Of a DNA stretch of 43,714 bases, positions 17,201 through 25,311 are shown one piece after another. The DNA lies in assembly GCA_947628565.1 (NCBI GenBank), contig CANRAH010000002.1, positions 93,525 to 137,238 of the forward strand. The letters run 5' to 3'. The notes under the pieces were generated by a model. That model was not told the DNA's origin. It did no database searches and was given only the letters and a program-made list of their open reading frames with translations. The position numbers and the translations under genes are program-made. Every line of letters begins with the position of its first letter. Positions within the stretch are counted from its first letter, which is position 1. Source of the stretch: an uncultured Bacilli bacterium (GTDB taxonomy: Bacteria > Bacillota_I > Bacilli_A > RF39 > UBA660).

Positions 17201-17256
17201 TGAGGTAATTCACAAGGATAGGCTCGTGAAAACACCAGTACTAGCGCTGTCCCTCA
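17201..17256 (-). other. GC-richer structured segment between tail tube and chaperone genes
   Basis: Two nested inverted repeats: outer TGAGG (17201-17205) with CCTCA (17252-17256), inner TTCAC (17209-17213) with GTGAA (17226-17230). The segment is clearly richer in G and C than its surroundings. It may be a weak terminator, an mRNA processing site or a structure setting the tube-to-chaperone ratio. Confidence 0.4.
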
Positions 17257-17262
17257 TAATAT

Positions 17263-17874
17263 CTACCCTTTTGCTTGTAAATCATCTGGTGTAACAACTT
17301 TTGTAAAGAAATCAGTTAAATCAGCTTTTCCATCATCATCAACAGATAAATATTTAACATTTCCACCTTTAGTGTATTTTGTAGCACTATGAATACTTGT
17401 GTATGTATATTCCATATTTGTAGCATCTACTCCATCATTCAAAGTATTATGTGTTTTTCCACCACCATTAAATTTACCTTTGTAAATCCAATTATATTCA
17501 TCATTACCATTTAATTTATTTCCAATAAAACCTAAAGCAAAATATTTCTTTTTCTTTTTAGATCCTATTAATGCTCCTGTTTCATCATCATAAGTGGTTC
17601 CTTCAATTAATGCCCTAGTTTTCTTATTTACAACAGATACAACTAAAGTATAAGTGTCTTCTCCTTCACTATCAACTACAATAGCACTAATATTATCATA
17701 ATAATGAGTTTCAGAACTCTCATTAACCTCACCACTAACTGATTGAACTCCAGACAAAGGTTGTGGTGTACCATATTTTTCAGTAACTGTACCATCTTCT
17801 GATACACTTTCTGTTAATTCAGCAATCATTAAATTGCTTACACCTGCATACTCTTCAAATTTAATTCCTTTCAT
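17263..17874 (-). CDS. Major tail (tube) protein, phi13-type
   Basis: Forms the tail tube. The 203-residue sequence opens MKGIKFEEYAGVSNLMIAEL and contains ETHYYDNISAIVVDSEGEDTY and YFALGFIGNK, a pattern I associate with the phi13-family major tail proteins. It ends with DDGKADLTDFFTKVV. It lies directly after the head-tail joining genes and before the chaperone, its standard slot. A structured non-coding stretch follows it. Its ATG is preceded by GGAGAGTGATTTAA. Confidence 0.87.
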   Translation of the reverse strand: MKGIKFEEYAGVSNLMIAELTESVSEDGTVTEKYGTPQPLSGVQSVSGEVNESSETHYYDNISAIVVDSEGEDTYTLVVSVVNKKTRALIEGTTYDDETGALIGSKKKKKYFALGFIGNKLNGNDEYNWIYKGKFNGGGKTHNTLNDGVDATNMEYTYTSIHSATKYTKGGNVKYLSVDDDGKADLTDFFTKVVTPDDLQAKG

Positions 17875-17879
17875 TTAAA

Positions 17880-18230
17880 TCACTCTCCTTTTTCAATTTT
17901 TAAAACGTTTATTCCACGTCCAGTATGTGTTGGCTCATCACTTACAACATCATATCCCTTACCATCAATGATGAAACCAACTGATTTTAAAAGCTTTTTA
18001 GCTTCCAATAGTTCACTATTAACTAATTCTGGATTTATTGAATAAAAATTTAAATCAAAATCCCATATATTGCTGTGTGCCTCATTATCATAATAACTAT
18101 TACCATCGCTAGAATTATTCCAAAATGTATAAAAACTATCTGGATAAGGCTCGTTTTTTGATAAAGTTCCTTGCTGAAATATAGGATAATTTCTTGATGC
18201 AAGAGTATCAATCAATAAATCTTTCATCAA
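17880..18230 (-). CDS. Tail completion/terminator-like protein
   Basis: A 116-residue protein in the position of the tail terminator (gpU-like) of HK97-type phages: after the gp10-like gene and before the tube protein. Visible features are DSFYTFWNNSSDGNSYYDNE, WDFDLNFYSINPELVN and ELLEAKKLLKSVGFIIDG, consistent with the small alpha/beta fold of that group. It overlaps the upstream gene by four bases (ATGA). The family assignment relies mostly on order and on the F-x-T-F-W-N motif. Confidence 0.7.
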   Translation of the reverse strand: MMKDLLIDTLASRNYPIFQQGTLSKNEPYPDSFYTFWNNSSDGNSYYDNEAHSNIWDFDLNFYSINPELVNSELLEAKKLLKSVGFIIDGKGYDVVSDEPTHTGRGINVLKIEKGE

Positions 18231-18649
18231 TTATCAATCCTCCTTATTTCCTCATAGTAAATTTCTTCTTGCATTTTCATAACTTCTTCACGAGTTTTTT
18301 TACCAAAAAATGCATTGTATAAATTTTGATCTTTTTTCATTTTAGGTGTTCCGTACATCAAGAATATTGATGCTAGACCTCCATTACTAATACTAAAACC
18401 AACATCTACACTAGCCAAACTTCCTACCCATTCAACTTCCGAATTTCGTTTTAAAGATTTTTCTGTTTGCCCACTATATCTATGTGGTTTTATTGCTTTA
18501 TCAGCTTTATTTGTAATAAATGAATAAGTTTCTTTAAGTGCTTTTTCTGTAACACCTTTTATATCTCCATCAAGCTTTTTTAACCTACTAATAACTTCAT
18601 CAAAGCCATCAAATTCTATATAAGTTTTGTTAGCCAATTTATACTCCAC
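18227..18649 (-). CDS. HK97 gp10-like head-tail joining protein
   Basis: A 140-residue protein matching the HK97-gp10 pattern: an N-terminal EFDGFDEVISRLKKLDGDIK, a long helix (VTEKALKETYSFITNKADKAI), PHRYSGQTEKSLK and a C-terminal GGLASIFLMYGTPKM. It is thought to sit between head and tail. The start is uncertain: GTG at 18649 overlaps the upstream gene, while a TTG at 18637 is better placed after GGTGGAG. It is followed with a four-base overlap by the tail completion gene. Confidence 0.8.
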   Translation of the reverse strand: MEYKLANKTYIEFDGFDEVISRLKKLDGDIKGVTEKALKETYSFITNKADKAIKPHRYSGQTEKSLKRNSEVEWVGSLASVDVGFSISNGGLASIFLMYGTPKMKKDQNLYNAFFGKKTREEVMKMQEEIYYEEIRRIDN

Positions 18650-19004
18650 CTTTTATTCGCTTAACTTTAAATTTTAAAAATTGATGCCTTTTATCAATAT
18701 CCTCTGGCTCATTTATAATGTCATAGATTTCACCTGTTTCTAAAGCAATTCTACAATCACTTTTTATATCAGGTCTATACCAGGTTTCTATATTAGCAGT
18801 GTCTTCAATTGAATATACACCGTTTACATTTCGCCCAGTACCACCATAAGTTTTAAATGAGCAATACAATAAATTATCTTTATCTTTTAAAGCATCTTCT
18901 ATTGTAGGAAATATTTTTTGGAGAACTCCTTGTGATGTTTTATCTATAGGTTTAAGTAATATTAATGGAATCATATTATCCAAATCTGGTCTATAGCTAC
19001 TCAT
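18639..19004 (-). CDS. Head closure / head-tail adaptor protein
   Basis: A 121-residue protein, probably equivalent to the SPP1 gp16 / HK97 head-closure ring. It shows SSYRPDLDNMIPLILLKP, FKTYGGTGRNVNGVYSIEDT and WYRPDIKSDCRIALETGEIY, then NEPEDIDKRHQFLKFKVKRI, the last being typical of adaptor proteins (beta-barrel ending). It overlaps the connector gene upstream by four bases and the gp10-like gene downstream by up to 11 bases. Confidence 0.78.
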   Translation of the reverse strand: MSSYRPDLDNMIPLILLKPIDKTSQGVLQKIFPTIEDALKDKDNLLYCSFKTYGGTGRNVNGVYSIEDTANIETWYRPDIKSDCRIALETGEIYDIINEPEDIDKRHQFLKFKVKRIKGGV

Positions 19005-19258
19005 TTTGGATCACCTTTTAACCCGAGTTGAATTGCTCTTTGTATAAAATATGGAGATAAGCTTGTCCCACCACTACCATAATTCCATAAATCTGCAACA
19101 CCCCTTGTAATAATTCCAAGACTTGATTCGGATTCAACAATTTCTTTTGAGACTCCACCTTCTAATAAGTATTGTTTTACTTCATCAATATATCCTTGAA
19201 TAGTAGCATTTTGATATGATCCTGTTATTCCAAGATTAGTTTTTACTTTTTCAAGCAT
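19001..19258 (-). CDS. Head-tail connector protein, gp6-like
   Basis: An 85-residue, mostly helical protein opening LEKVKTNLGITGSYQNATIQGYIDEVKQYL, the pattern of HK97 gp6/SPP1 gp15 connectors that bind beneath the portal. ITRGVADLWNYGSGGTSLSP and a final FIQRAIQLGLKG fit the family's C-terminal half. AAGTAGGTGATAGTTT stands before the start. Four-base overlap with the adaptor gene. Confidence 0.82.
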   Translation of the reverse strand: MLEKVKTNLGITGSYQNATIQGYIDEVKQYLLEGGVSKEIVESESSLGIITRGVADLWNYGSGGTSLSPYFIQRAIQLGLKGDPK

Positions 19259-19268
19259 AAACTATCAC

Positions 19269-19571
19269 CTACTTATTTAAACTCACCAAATGTCTAGGAT
19301 CATTTAAAAGTTCAGTTGCTCTTTCTTGCGAAAATAAAACTGCATCTCCAATTTTATATTGTTTATCGTTATATTTATCTGTAAAAGCAACTTTAATTAA
19401 TAATTCAACAGAATTTTCATTAGAAACGGATTCATCAGATAAATTTGTTTCCTCAGTATTTTCTACTTCGTCAACAATTTCTTCTAAATCTTTTTCTTCA
19501 ATTATTTCTTCTGTTTCCTCAGTATTTTCTACTTCGTCAACAATTTCTTCTAAATCTTTCTTTTTTGTCAT
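19269..19571 (-). CDS. Acidic phage protein with internal 22-residue repeat
   Basis: A 100-residue protein in the usual slot between capsid/head-fibre and connector genes. The N-terminal half is acidic and repeated: KDLEEIVDEVENTEET occurs twice, 22 residues apart, encoded by a perfect 47-bp direct repeat (19447-19493 and 19513-19559). The C-terminal half (VELLIKVAFTDKYNDKQYKI, FSQERATELLNDP) resembles short phage proteins with a single SH3-like fold that sit at this place. Function is unknown. A strong SD (AGGAGGAAT) precedes the ATG. Confidence 0.75.
   Translation of the reverse strand: MTKKKDLEEIVDEVENTEETEEIIEEKDLEEIVDEVENTEETNLSDESVSNENSVELLIKVAFTDKYNDKQYKIGDAVLFSQERATELLNDPRHLVSLNK
19447..19559. 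repeat. Perfect 47-bp direct repeat, 66-bp period
   Basis: Copies at 19447-19493 and 19513-19559 are identical. The period is a multiple of three, so the repeat adds 22 residues in frame to the acidic phage protein. Perfect identity suggests recent duplication. Confidence 0.93.
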
Positions 19572-19598
19572 AAAAATTCCTCCTATAAAATTTTAATT

Positions 19599-19626
19599 AA
19601 TAGCAGGAGGAAAACCTCCTACTATT
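19599..19626 (-). other. Strong hairpin after the head-fibre gene, made of SD and anti-SD-like arms
   Basis: Minus strand: AATAGTAGGAGG, a TTTT loop, then CCTCCTGCTATT, 12 bp with one T-G pair, starting in the stop codon of the head-fibre ORF. No true U-run follows, so it is more likely an mRNA stabiliser or attenuator than a full terminator. Confidence 0.7.
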
Positions 19627-19957
19627 GATTTTTTTGTAGGGTCAAACCAGTTAAATTCAATTGATAACTCTCATCACCATCAACAGTAACAACTAAAGGT
19701 TTATTCTTACTTATATCAGTAATCAATAAAACTATTTGCCCATCACTATCTAACGTGCTCTCTTTAGTTAATTTAACTTTAACGGTCTTACCTTGCGTTG
19801 CTTCTTCAAATTTTAATGCTAAATAATTACCTTTTTGTTCACTTTCTATATTAGAAAAATCAGGATAACTATCAACATATTTTAATGTTCCACTAACATT
19901 GCCTTTACCGTCAATAACAATATTTTCTTGTAAATCATTAACATTTTTGTTATACAA
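19622..19957 (-). CDS. Head fibre/decoration protein
   Basis: A 111-residue beta-rich protein similar in plan to the head fibre proteins found after the capsid gene in Bacillota phages: VNDLQENIVIDGKGNVSGTL, KYVDSYPDFSNIESEQKGNY and a final YQLNLTGLTLQ. The only usable start is TTG at 19957, seven bases after GGTGA. The frame stays open upstream without ATG or GTG to 20011, inside the nine-A run at the end of the capsid gene. A -1 shift there would fuse it to the capsid through 19 extra residues. Either route is possible. Confidence 0.75.
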   Translation of the reverse strand: MYNKNVNDLQENIVIDGKGNVSGTLKYVDSYPDFSNIESEQKGNYLALKFEEATQGKTVKVKLTKESTLDSDGQIVLLITDISKNKPLVVTVDGDESYQLNLTGLTLQKNQ

Positions 19958-19992
19958 TTGAACATCACCAGTTATTGGTTTAACTAAAGTAT

Positions 19993-21309
19993 CTACCCCG
20001 TTACTTTTTTTTTAAGTAAATAGATATAATCCGTGTTTAATGGTTTACCATCTAGAATAACTAACCCTTTATTAATCCATTTATTTTTATCATCATCAAA
20101 ATATCTTTTATACCCAAAAGTCATATTTGAATTTATACCATAAGCTTTTTGTGGTACCCAGAACATTCCAAAGAAATCTCCATCTCCAGCAGTATCAAAT
20201 GATTTGAATAAATCTTGTTCTGTTCTAGTAACTGGATATTCATTAAACTTATATTGTTTATCTGTAACATCAAATGCAGCTTTATTTATAGGTTGTCCAT
20301 TAGAATCTTTCATAGTACACAAATTGCTTACATAAGTTTGTTTTGCCATAGCAAACTCTGGACTTTCTCCTTCCATACCAATTGGAATAATTGCGAATAG
20401 TTTTTTCTCCCATGCTGTCCAATTAGCTATTTCATCTTCTGTAAATTCTATTATGTTTGCTTCTGGTACTCTTTGTAATCCTGCTGCAACATCTGTAGTA
20501 ATTCCAGTAGGTTGTCCTGTTCCTGTACCTTTTACAACTGCAAGATCTCTTGCCTTTAAATATGCTTTATACATTACTTCAACTAATTCTTTCTCAAATG
20601 CGTCAACAGTTAAAATACTTTGTAATAATGATTCAGCAATTCTTATCTCGCCAATATAGTAACTAAAAGTTACACTACCAGTGACACCTTTAACTTTTTG
20701 TTCCTTACTAACACCATGTTCAGTATCTGTTCCCTCTGATCCACTCCACGTAAATTCTGCATCAAATTCACCTATTGGAATTTCAACTCCACCAGGTACA
20801 TTTAACATACGAACTTTTGAAGATAATGTTCCATATGAACCTTCGATTTTTTTAATTAACTCTTGTAAAACTGTATGTGGTATTAAAACACCTAATTCTT
20901 TACTAGTTACTTCTCCTTCTTCACGAACTTCTAATAAAATTTTATTTAAAGTTTCAGTTCTTTCTCCTGTTTGTGCATATGTTTTAAATGCTTTCCTATA
21001 TTCCATTGAAGATAACTTATCTTCTCCATCTCTAGCTTGTCCACCAGTATTCATATTTGTAGTTGCAACTACATTTAATGCTTTACTTGGATCAAATGCA
21101 TTTCTAGATTCTTCAACATCATCTATATTTTCATTATCTTCAATATCACTTAACTGTGCTTCTGCATCTCTTATTTCCTTATTAATTTTATCTATTTGAT
21201 TACCAATAGAACGTACTTCATTTATATCTTCTGATTTATTTGAACGTTCTTGTAAATCAGTTAATTCTGCCTTTTTATCAGCAATTAATTTTTTTAAAAA
21301 ATCTTTCAT
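19993..21309 (-). CDS. Major capsid protein, HK97 family
   Basis: A 438-residue HK97-fold capsid precursor. Residues 1 to about 90 are a charged coiled-coil delta domain (FLKKLIADKKAELTDLQERS onward) that acts as internal scaffold and is presumably removed by the protease encoded upstream. The mature part includes MEYRKAFKTYAQTG, the E-loop region around LGVLIPHTVLQELIKKIEG, and DLAVVKGTGTGQPTGI, typical of this fold. The C terminus is YLLKKKVTG, with LysLysLys encoded by nine A in a row. AGGAGGTAGATAGA precedes the ATG. Confidence 0.95.
   Translation of the reverse strand: MKDFLKKLIADKKAELTDLQERSNKSEDINEVRSIGNQIDKINKEIRDAEAQLSDIEDNENIDDVEESRNAFDPSKALNVVATTNMNTGGQARDGEDKLSSMEYRKAFKTYAQTGERTETLNKILLEVREEGEVTSKELGVLIPHTVLQELIKKIEGSYGTLSSKVRMLNVPGGVEIPIGEFDAEFTWSGSEGTDTEHGVSKEQKVKGVTGSVTFSYYIGEIRIAESLLQSILTVDAFEKELVEVMYKAYLKARDLAVVKGTGTGQPTGITTDVAAGLQRVPEANIIEFTEDEIANWTAWEKKLFAIIPIGMEGESPEFAMAKQTYVSNLCTMKDSNGQPINKAAFDVTDKQYKFNEYPVTRTEQDLFKSFDTAGDGDFFGMFWVPQKAYGINSNMTFGYKRYFDDDKNKWINKGLVILDGKPLNTDYIYLLKKKVTG
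20005..20013 (-). other. Nine-A slippery run at the capsid 3' end
   Basis: Zero-frame codons AAA AAA AAA lie seven codons before the capsid TAG. The -1 frame is open from this run into the head-fibre gene. Ribosomal or transcriptional slippage would yield a capsid-head fibre fusion. It is a homopolymer, so a sequencing error is also possible. Confidence 0.5.
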
Positions 21310-21310
21310 T

Positions 21311-21985
21311 CTATCTACCTCCTATTTTTATTTTATTTTGATTTTTTAATTTTTCTATTTCAAGTTCTTTACTTCTAGCAGTTTCCTCTGCATATGCCCT
21401 CCTAGCTTCCTCTAGGGGCGAGTACTCGGTTTCCTCCGAATTACTACGAGCATTTATTGAAGTTTGAGGATAAGCAGGAAAATTTACTACACTAACCTCA
21501 TGAACAATTGAAATCTCTTTAATTATTCGAGTTGGTATCTCTTTATCTAAATCTAACCACTCTTGACTTTTTATTCTAAACATAAAACTCATTCCGTCCA
21601 TATCGCCTCTTTGAATAGCGCTATATAAACTTCTTGCTTCTTGATTATTTTCTGTATCTAAACTCGCTTTCATATGAAGTCCATCAGATTCAATAGATAT
21701 ACTCATTGTTCCTTTTCCATTTTTTGTACGAGCTAGGGCAATTCTATCTGTATCGTGATTTATAAACAATCTTACATCTTTTAAATCTGCATTATCTAAA
21801 GCATGAGAATCAATACGTTCTATATATTCACCTGCCCAATCTTGTATTTTAGTATCTTGGTTAAATACAATAGGAACTCCTTCTATAATAGAACCATTTG
21901 AATCATCATCAACTCTAAAACTTGCAACATACTGCCTAGTAACTAATTCGTTTTTACTCTTTCTTTTGTTTTTTATTGTTGGCAT
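21311..21985 (-). CDS. Prohead protease, HK97 family
   Basis: Serine protease that trims the capsid delta domain during head maturation. Catalytic elements are visible: LFINHDTDRIALA with the His, and GDMDGMSFMFR with the Ser, followed by IKEISIVHEVSVVNFPAYPQT, the conserved closing segment. A longer frame starts at 22003, but GGAG lies nine bases before the ATG at 21985, giving 224 residues (starting MPTIKN). The gene overlaps the 3' end of the portal gene and is followed one base later by the capsid gene, so the three are tightly coupled. Confidence 0.92.
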   Translation of the reverse strand: MPTIKNKRKSKNELVTRQYVASFRVDDDSNGSIIEGVPIVFNQDTKIQDWAGEYIERIDSHALDNADLKDVRLFINHDTDRIALARTKNGKGTMSISIESDGLHMKASLDTENNQEARSLYSAIQRGDMDGMSFMFRIKSQEWLDLDKEIPTRIIKEISIVHEVSVVNFPAYPQTSINARSNSEETEYSPLEEARRAYAEETARSKELEIEKLKNQNKIKIGGR

Positions 21986-23249
21986 CTTTGTCATCTCCAT
22001 CATTTAAATTAATATTGTTATTTTCTTTTCCCTTATTATATGCACTATTCCCATTTTTGTTGTTCTCAGCGTTAGTTTTATTTGAACTTTCTGCAATTTG
22101 ACCAACAAGTTCAGGAAGTGGTCGCATTCCAAACGCAACACGCATTTCATTTTTATAACAAGAAGAACTATCAACTAAAATATCAAATAAACTTATCTTT
22201 TGCTCTGTATTCATAAAAATTAATTCATGTGGATAAAATTTAATTTTATTGCCATAACTTTTTTCTCTGGGAGTAAAAAGTTTTTTTGTAAATTCTTGTC
22301 CAATACTAATAATCAAAGGTTCAAGTGTTTTTTGATAAAATGCTTCATATTGCGCTTTAGTATAATCTCCTGTCAAAATTGATAAACTTACACCAAAGTT
22401 TCTTAATATTTTTTCATCTATAAATTTAAGCGTTCTATCATCAACCAATTGAATTTTATTTTGTAGTGGTATAAATTCACCCTTAATGTCTAATGGTAAA
22501 AAGCCACTTTCATTATTTTTTAAATGATTTTCTATATCTTTTATCGCTTTATCCATTTTTTCGCCATCAAGTAAAGAATTATATTTAACTACACCATTAA
22601 TAGCAAATGAACTTTTAAGTGCCTTAGCTACTCCTTCAAGTAATGTATTATTTAAATCTAATGTTTTTAATAATGCTTTATTATCCGGTTGTCCCAATTC
22701 GTTACCACCCATAAATTCATTAATAGAAAATCTATGTTTTAAATGAATTACATCACTATATCTTAACGTTGTTTCATAATCATTTTTAAATTTGAATTTA
22801 ACAAACAATGTTCCACTTGCGTCCTGCAAAAATGTAACATTTGTAGGTAAAATAGGATATAATCCTGTATAACTTTTATACTTTTTACCTTTATCATCCT
22901 TTTTTATCTCATAAGTTGGAATTATAAATGCATTATAATTTAAAAACAATATCCAAAATGTTTTTTCAATAAAATCACTTGTAGTCATTCTTTCATTCGG
23001 TTCATTTAGTAAAAATTGTATATTATCCTTAATAGGAATTGGATCTGAATCTTCTTCTCTTACATGAACTGGTGTTAATTTTTTCATTTCTTTAACAATA
23101 CAATCTATTGCTTGCTGTACTACATCACTAGCATAAATATCTTGCCCAAATTGACTAAATATAGGTAACCAACCGTTTAAAATTTGAGCATATTTTTTGT
23201 TTTCCTTTTGATTTTTGAATTTATTAACAAAATCTGTAATAATTGACAT
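21954..23249 (-). CDS. Portal protein, HK97 family
   Basis: Dodecameric ring through which DNA enters the head. The 431-residue protein shows SDVVQQAIDCIVKEMKKLTP, LLNEPNERMTTSDFIEKTFW (the conserved LNxPNxxMT motif), VIHLKHRFSINEFMGGNELG and VSLSILTGDYTKAQYEAFYQ. The tail of the chain is Asn- and Lys-rich and low in complexity. It lies between large terminase and protease. TGAGGTGATTAG precedes its ATG. Confidence 0.94.
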   Translation of the reverse strand: MSIITDFVNKFKNQKENKKYAQILNGWLPIFSQFGQDIYASDVVQQAIDCIVKEMKKLTPVHVREEDSDPIPIKDNIQFLLNEPNERMTTSDFIEKTFWILFLNYNAFIIPTYEIKKDDKGKKYKSYTGLYPILPTNVTFLQDASGTLFVKFKFKNDYETTLRYSDVIHLKHRFSINEFMGGNELGQPDNKALLKTLDLNNTLLEGVAKALKSSFAINGVVKYNSLLDGEKMDKAIKDIENHLKNNESGFLPLDIKGEFIPLQNKIQLVDDRTLKFIDEKILRNFGVSLSILTGDYTKAQYEAFYQKTLEPLIISIGQEFTKKLFTPREKSYGNKIKFYPHELIFMNTEQKISLFDILVDSSSCYKNEMRVAFGMRPLPELVGQIAESSNKTNAENNKNGNSAYNKGKENNNINLNDGDDKDANNKKQKKE

Positions 23250-23258
23250 CTAATCACC

Positions 23259-24932
23259 TCATTTTACTTGTTCCATAAAATCATTTTTATATCTTCTAAA
23301 AACTTCATAGAGAATTATAAGTGTTACAGCACCATCTATTCTCTTACTTGCTTGATTATTAACTTTTATAGGTCTTACTTGACCTCGATTATCCATTTGC
23401 ATTGCTGTATTTCCTAAACACCATTTATCCATCTCATTTTGATTATAATTTATCAATCTACTTTTTAAATCTGCCTCAACCAATTTCATGGCATTACTTA
23501 AAGCAAAACCTTGATAAATCATTTCACAATCAAAGCCATAGGCATCCATTCTATCTAAAAATGTCTTAGCATATCGCTGATCATAACCACATATATAAAG
23601 TCTAATTCCATAATCTTTATAAATTTGATAAAACCAATCTGCTACACTAGCTATATCAACTTCATTACCTTCACAAATTGTAAGAGTTCCTTGTTTAGCC
23701 CATTCAGCATATTTTGCTCCAGATTCTTTGTCATTACTATCTTGAAGTTTACTTTCTGGAATAAAATAATGAGTATGAATATATCTTGTCTTATCATTTG
23801 GTTTCATTAAAAATATCTTAGCATCCGATAAGTCAGTAGTTGCTGATAAATCAACTGCTCCCAAACACAAGGATCCTTTAAATTCCTCTAAATCATAAAT
23901 TGGTGTAGGATAATCATAATCTTCTAACATCAACCATGCTTGAGCATTATTTTGTTTGATGTTAAAATCCTTACAAAGAGTATGCATTCGTGTTGATTTG
24001 TCAACTTTTGATTTTGCAATTTCTCCTCTTAAATAACTCCATTTCTTAATAACTCCAAGACTAGGATTTGATTTATACCAAGATTGTTCATCTTGCCATA
24101 TTTCTTGTTCACTATCTTGTGTGTATAGCCATGGTAAGAAAGTATCATCCTCTATTTCCTCGTGTAATACTTTCCTTGCATAAATTAACTTATTATCAAG
24201 ATAACCATCATTTATAAATCCCTCTGTAGTTAGGTTTATAAAAAAAGGTTCTTCTTTAACGGACATTGATTTTTGACATGCTGCTGCGATTTCATCGTCT
24301 TGAGCATCATGACTTTCATCAAAATATGCTTTATCAATATTACGTCCGTCTTTGTTCTGTGTTTTACTAGACATTTTGAAAATCTTTGTATTAGTTTCTA
24401 AATTTTCTATTTGACTCATATTTTTATGAGTTTTTTTATTTTTAGGATCAATGCGTCTTCGCATTCCATCAACTTCATTCCAAAGCAATGAAGCTTGACG
24501 GTCATCGTTTGATGTACAAACAATATCCATACCACCATCACCAATTCGTAAATCGGTATGAGCATCTGCTGCCATTAATGTTGTCTTACCATTTTTACGA
24601 GCTATTAATAAAACAATGTCCTGAAAACGTCTAATCCATCGATTTAGCTCATCAGAATATTTTTTAAATGAATAAATTACTTCAATAAATGCTTTTTGCC
24701 AAAGCAATAATTTTAATGGTTTATTATAGAAAGGTTTTTTATTTTGTAAACATAAATTTTCCATAAAAGCAATTCTTATATATGCTTCTTTAGTATCATA
24801 TCTATATTTAGGATTATTTAAATCATTAATTAATTTTTGAAGTTCTGTTTTTAGTTCAATACCAGCTATAATCTTACCTTGTTTTATTTCATCCCAATAT
24901 TGCATTAAATAATTGGCATAAACATTATTCAC
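23259..24932 (-). CDS. terL: Terminase large subunit
   Basis: DNA-packaging motor and nuclease, 557 residues. The ATPase part has Walker A ARKNGKTT (about residues 110-117), KAYFDESHDAQDDE as Walker B with catalytic acids, and the coupling segment INLTTEGF. The nuclease part has GAVDLSATTDLSDA (about 357-370), an acidic metal site, and YICGYDQRYAKTFLDRM (about 442-458). The length and motifs fit the HK97/phi-type TerL of cos phages with an HNH partner. It starts eight bases inside the small-terminase gene. Confidence 0.95.
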   Translation of the reverse strand: MNNVYANYLMQYWDEIKQGKIIAGIELKTELQKLINDLNNPKYRYDTKEAYIRIAFMENLCLQNKKPFYNKPLKLLLWQKAFIEVIYSFKKYSDELNRWIRRFQDIVLLIARKNGKTTLMAADAHTDLRIGDGGMDIVCTSNDDRQASLLWNEVDGMRRRIDPKNKKTHKNMSQIENLETNTKIFKMSSKTQNKDGRNIDKAYFDESHDAQDDEIAAACQKSMSVKEEPFFINLTTEGFINDGYLDNKLIYARKVLHEEIEDDTFLPWLYTQDSEQEIWQDEQSWYKSNPSLGVIKKWSYLRGEIAKSKVDKSTRMHTLCKDFNIKQNNAQAWLMLEDYDYPTPIYDLEEFKGSLCLGAVDLSATTDLSDAKIFLMKPNDKTRYIHTHYFIPESKLQDSNDKESGAKYAEWAKQGTLTICEGNEVDIASVADWFYQIYKDYGIRLYICGYDQRYAKTFLDRMDAYGFDCEMIYQGFALSNAMKLVEADLKSRLINYNQNEMDKWCLGNTAMQMDNRGQVRPIKVNNQASKRIDGAVTLIILYEVFRRYKNDFMEQVK

Positions 24933-25236
24933 TATTTAAATTCTCCATAAATTTTGCAACTGGATCTTCTTCTCCACCTTCAATTTTGTGAAGTAGTGAA
25001 CATAAAATTCTAATTGCATTCATATAACTTTGTGAACACTCTTTATAAAGTTTTGCAGCTTCAGTTTTCTTTTGCAATGTAGGATTTTTAGGATGAACAC
25101 TTATGAATGGAATTTTTTTCAACTCTTGCATTTGATTTTCTAAAAATATTACTTCATTTATCAAAGGATCTATTAATTTTCTTTCATTTTCATTGATATC
25201 CTTAAATATATCATCCAATATTTCTTTACGTGTCAT
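24925..25236 (-). CDS. Terminase small subunit, P27-like
   Basis: A 103-residue helical protein directly upstream of terL with overlap. It contains KLIDPLINEVIFLENQMQEL, IPFISVHPKNPTLQKKTEAA and YKECSQSYMNAIRILCSLL, the helical pattern of P27-family small terminases that recognise the packaging site. A GTG at 25245 is open, but AGGTGA lies before the ATG at 25236, so that is chosen. A hairpin and a GC-rich candidate cos region lie just upstream. Confidence 0.8.
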   Translation of the reverse strand: MTRKEILDDIFKDINENERKLIDPLINEVIFLENQMQELKKIPFISVHPKNPTLQKKTEAAKLYKECSQSYMNAIRILCSLLHKIEGGEEDPVAKFMENLNSE

Positions 25237-25263
25237 TAAAATCACCTATCTTTTTAAAAAATC

Positions 25264-25299
25264 AAACAAAACTTTCAAGAAAAAATGAAAATTTTGTTT
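25264..25299 (-). terminator. 13-bp hairpin upstream of the terminase operon
   Basis: Minus strand: AAACAAAATTTTC pairs with GAAAGTTTTGTTT (one G-U pair) around a 10-base loop. A T-rich stretch follows within a few bases. It could end or weaken transcription from the HNH gene, or form part of the packaging site. Confidence 0.5.
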
Positions 25300-25311
25300 T
25301 GTGTGAAAGAT

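Noticed and set aside
20681-21199. Long plus-strand open frame (172 codons) opposite the capsid gene
   Set aside because: No ribosome-binding site, composition is a mirror of the capsid codons, and the capsid frame is certain.
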